In this document: piece after piece, positions 5,515-6,701 of the stretch
Layout of the letters: each line of letters opens with the position of its first letter
Position numbering within the stretch: the first letter of the stretch is position 1
Source: an uncultured Chloroflexota bacterium
GTDB taxonomy: Bacteria; Chloroflexota; Anaerolineae; Aggregatilineales; Phototrophicaceae
NCBI GenBank assembly: GCA_937988705.1
Contig: CALKIA010000330.1
Span: forward strand, 1-6,701
Length of the DNA: 6,701 nt
Direction: 5' to 3'
The notes under the pieces: generated by a model
What the model saw: only the letters and a program-made list of their open reading frames with translations
What the model was told of the DNA's origin: nothing
The model's database searches: none
Program-made: the position numbers and the translations under genes

Positions 5515-6279
5515 ATGCGTCAAACTATCATCGCGGGCAACTGGAAAATGTTTAAGACCGTCGCGGAGTCGGTCGATTTCGTGCGCCAGCTTCTCCCGCG
5601 CCTCGAACCGTTCAACAATGTCGAACGCGTCGTGTGTCCGACGTTCGTCGCGCTCGCCCCAGTCGCAGATGTACTGCGCGGCAGCGCGGTCAAAGTTGGC
5701 GCGCAGAACGTGGCGTTCAACAAGGAAGGCGCGTATACCTCGCAAATTGCGCCGGGGATGCTGCAAGGGCTGGTCGAGTACGTGATCATCGGGCACAGCG
5801 AAGCGCGCAAGTATCTCGGTGAGACCGATGAGGACATCAACAAAAAGGCTAAACTGGCGCTGGAATTCGGCCTTAAGCCGATCATCGCGGTCGGCGAAAG
5901 CCTCGAAACCTATGAAGCAGGGCAAACGGCGGCGTTCGTCGGCGGGCAGGTACGCGCGGCTTTGAGCGGCATCAGTGCGGAACAGATGGCGAGCATCGTC
6001 ATCGCTTACGAGCCGATCTGGGCGATTGGCACAGGCAAGAATGCCAGCGCCGAACTCGCCAACCAGATCATCAGCGGCGCGGTGCGCGGCACAGTGCGCG
6101 ATCTGTACGGCGAAGCGCTCGCGGACGCGCTGCGCATTCAGTACGGCGGCAGCGTCAAGCCGGACAACATGGCGGATTACATGAGCCAACCGGATATCGA
6201 CGGGGCTCTGGTCGGCGGGGCGTCGCTCAAGCTGGACGATTTCACGCGGTTGGTCGAAGCGGCGGCACAGGTCAAGTAG
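5515..6279 (+). CDS. tpiA: Triosephosphate isomerase
   Basis: This 254-residue TIM-barrel enzyme interconverts dihydroxyacetone phosphate and glyceraldehyde-3-phosphate in the cytosol, feeding the GAPDH encoded upstream. The active-site residues are visible: AGNWKMFK gives Asn9 and Lys11, IIGHSEAR gives His94, and AYEPIWAIGTGK gives the catalytic base Glu166 and the flexible loop 6. YGGSVKPDNM and ALVGGASLK form the C-terminal phosphate-binding part. Length is normal. One departure is HSEAR where most family members have HSERR, so the first Arg is Ala97 while Arg98 is kept; activity is still expected. The start is clear, with AAGGAG at 5500-5505 lying 9 nt before the ATG. It follows the kinase by 36 nt, which suggests one transcript. 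Its final codons (Gln-Val-Lys-stop) are repeated in the downstream non-coding DNA. Confidence 0.98.
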   Translation: MRQTIIAGNWKMFKTVAESVDFVRQLLPRLEPFNNVERVVCPTFVALAPVADVLRGSAVKVGAQNVAFNKEGAYTSQIAPGMLQGLVEYVIIGHSEARKYLGETDEDINKKAKLALEFGLKPIIAVGESLETYEAGQTAAFVGGQVRAALSGISAEQMASIVIAYEPIWAIGTGKNASAELANQIISGAVRGTVRDLYGEALADALRIQYGGSVKPDNMADYMSQPDIDGALVGGASLKLDDFTRLVEAAAQVK

Positions 6280-6283
6280 AACA

Positions 6284-6317
6284 GCCTCACCCCTGCCCCT
6301 CTCCCAAGGGAGAGGGG
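6284..6317 (+). repeat. C-rich hairpin repeat after tpiA, short-loop type
   Basis: The CCTCACC core starts at 6285, 5 nt past the tpiA stop. The arms CCCCTCTCCC (6296-6305) and GGGAGAGGGG (6308-6317) are perfect around AA. Confidence 0.88.
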
Positions 6318-6323
6318 AAAGCG

Positions 6324-6362
6324 AACCTCACCCCCGACCCCTCTCCGAAAAGAGGAGAGGGG
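6324..6362 (+). repeat. C-rich hairpin repeat after tpiA, long-loop type
   Basis: The leader is AACCTCACCCCCGA. Perfect 9-bp arms CCCCTCTCC (6338-6346) and GGAGAGGGG (6354-6362) flank the 7-nt loop GAAAAGA. It lies 6 nt after the short-loop copy, the reverse of the order in the pgk spacer. Confidence 0.85.
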
Positions 6363-6399
6363 AGACAGCACAAAACGAGCTTTCTAGCCTCGTGTGGGT

Positions 6400-6443
6400 G
6401 GGAGAGGGGAAAAGCGAACCTCACTCCGAATTCAGGGAGGGGC
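6400..6443 (+). repeat. Degenerate C-rich repeat remnant
   Basis: Only the right arm GGGAGAGGGG (6400-6409) survives, followed by AAAAGCGAACCTCAC exactly as after the other short-loop copies. It then has a decayed element (TCCGAATTCAGGGAGGGG) with no long stem. It probably marks a deletion or recombination junction just before the duplicated tpiA tail. Confidence 0.65.
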
Positions 6444-6460
6444 GCAGGTCAAGTAGAACA

Positions 6461-6495
6461 GCCTCACCCCTAGCCCCTCTCCCAAGGGAGAGGGG
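6461..6495 (+). repeat. C-rich hairpin repeat, short-loop type (duplicated copy)
   Basis: This is the counterpart of 6284-6317, with arms CCCCTCTCCC (6474-6483) and GGGAGAGGGG (6486-6495) around AA and one extra A in the leader. Confidence 0.85.
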
Positions 6496-6502
6496 AAAAG
6501 CG

Positions 6503-6538
6503 AACCTCACCCCCGACCCCTCTCCTAAAGGAGAGGGG
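6503..6538 (+). repeat. C-rich hairpin repeat with TAAA loop
   Basis: The arms CCCCTCTCCT (6517-6526) and AGGAGAGGGG (6529-6538) match. It occupies the place of the long-loop copy at 6324-6362 but has the TAAA centre seen after gap, so the loop changed or was converted. Confidence 0.85.
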
Positions 6539-6579
6539 AGAAAAATGGGGGTGCGCGGATGGGGCGCAGGAGAAACAGC

Positions 6580-6599
6580 GGACGCAATTTATCGCGTCC
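6580..6599 (+). repeat. GGACGCGA-type palindrome, copy c
   Basis: GGACGCAAT and ATCGCGTCC pair with one mismatch around a TT centre. Upstream is a G-rich run (GCGGATGGGGCGC) and CAGC, like copies a and b in the pgk spacer. Between 6542 and 6640 I see nothing else beyond this composite element. Confidence 0.65.
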
Positions 6600-6640
6600 C
6601 GACGAAACGACAGATTTGATTGGCGGGTCGAGAAAGGTAA

Positions 6641-6701
6641 GCGGAGCTGGGTATTCTGGAATTGGTCTTCCCGTGGCTGCTCGTGATCGGGCTGCTGGTC
6701 G
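6641..6701 (+). CDS. Possible 5' end of a gene for a membrane-associated protein (cut by window end)
   Basis: After a TAA at 6638-6640 the frame stays open to the window end and reads ELVFPWLLVIGLLV over its last 14 codons (from 6659). This is strongly hydrophobic, like a signal anchor or first membrane helix. There is no ATG. Possible starts are CTG at 6656 (GGAG at 6643-6646, 9 nt before) or TTG at 6662; neither is secure. About 20 codons are visible, so no family can be named. A VWA/BatA-type N-terminus or another small membrane protein would fit the pattern. Confidence 0.4.

Larger units (their letters stand above)
6268..6365 (+). repeat. Parent copy of ~98-bp direct repeat spanning the tpiA 3' end
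   Basis: This segment runs from the last codons of tpiA (CAGGTCAAGTAG) through two C-rich hairpins to GGGGAGA. It recurs at 6445-6541 with two 1-nt insertions, a 3-nt deletion and about one substitution. Being inside an intact gene, this copy is most simply the source. Confidence 0.85.
6445..6541 (+). repeat. Displaced copy of the tpiA 3' end with its repeats
   Basis: This begins with CAGGTCAAGTAGAACAGCC, identical to 6268-6286 and including the tpiA stop codon, then repeats both hairpins. The offset is 177 bp. No ORF leads into it, so it is non-coding duplicated DNA and not a second gene end. Confidence 0.85.

Noticed and set aside
5509..6189. Long minus-strand ORF opposite tpiA (226 codons)
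   Set aside because: It is antisense to an unmistakable tpiA and its translation shows no recognisable motif; a GC-rich shadow.
6392..6619. 75-residue + strand ORF after tpiA
   Set aside because: It is the same repeat-derived composition (LPRERG, SPKGEG) and crosses two hairpins and a palindrome; not a credible gene.

Overview
This is a high-GC bacterial window in which every supported gene lies on the + strand. It holds a compact lower-glycolysis/gluconeogenesis cluster: the 3' part of a YvcK/CofD-like gluconeogenesis factor, glyceraldehyde-3-phosphate dehydrogenase (gap), phosphoglycerate kinase (pgk), a membrane-anchored Hanks-type Ser/Thr kinase with a C-terminal TPR-like region, and triosephosphate isomerase (tpiA). 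The last ~60 bases look like the start of another, membrane-associated gene. The gene content, the C-rich CCTCACCCC / CCCCTCTCC palindromic repeats and the protein sequences suggest Chloroflexota, perhaps Anaerolineae. That is an impression, not a proven assignment.

Layout: yvcK (to 755) and gap (770-1780) are 14 nt apart and probably co-transcribed. Positions 1781-1953 hold one palindromic repeat followed by a good intrinsic-terminator candidate. pgk (1954-3132) appears to stand alone. Positions 3133-3666 are a repeat field that includes a tandem ~178-bp duplication. The kinase (3679-5478) and tpiA (5515-6279) are 36 nt apart. Positions 6280-6640 are a second repeat field, in which the last codons of tpiA have been copied 177 bp downstream. 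The repeats follow the stop codons of gap, pgk and tpiA by 5-7 nt, in the same orientation each time. They are absent from the two tight junctions (yvcK/gap and kinase/tpiA). They therefore mark the likely ends of three transcription units.

How the genes fit together: TpiA, GAPDH and PGK catalyse consecutive reversible steps (DHAP to G3P to 1,3-BPG to 3-PG). YvcK homologues are needed for growth on gluconeogenic carbon and for cell-envelope homeostasis in Firmicutes, and some are substrates of PASTA-type Ser/Thr kinases. A Ser/Thr kinase encoded in the same cluster therefore suggests, by inference only, a local link between an extracytoplasmic signal and central carbon flux. I see no CRISPR array, tRNA, rRNA, integrase or transposase gene. 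The most unusual features are the repeat architecture and the kinase placement.
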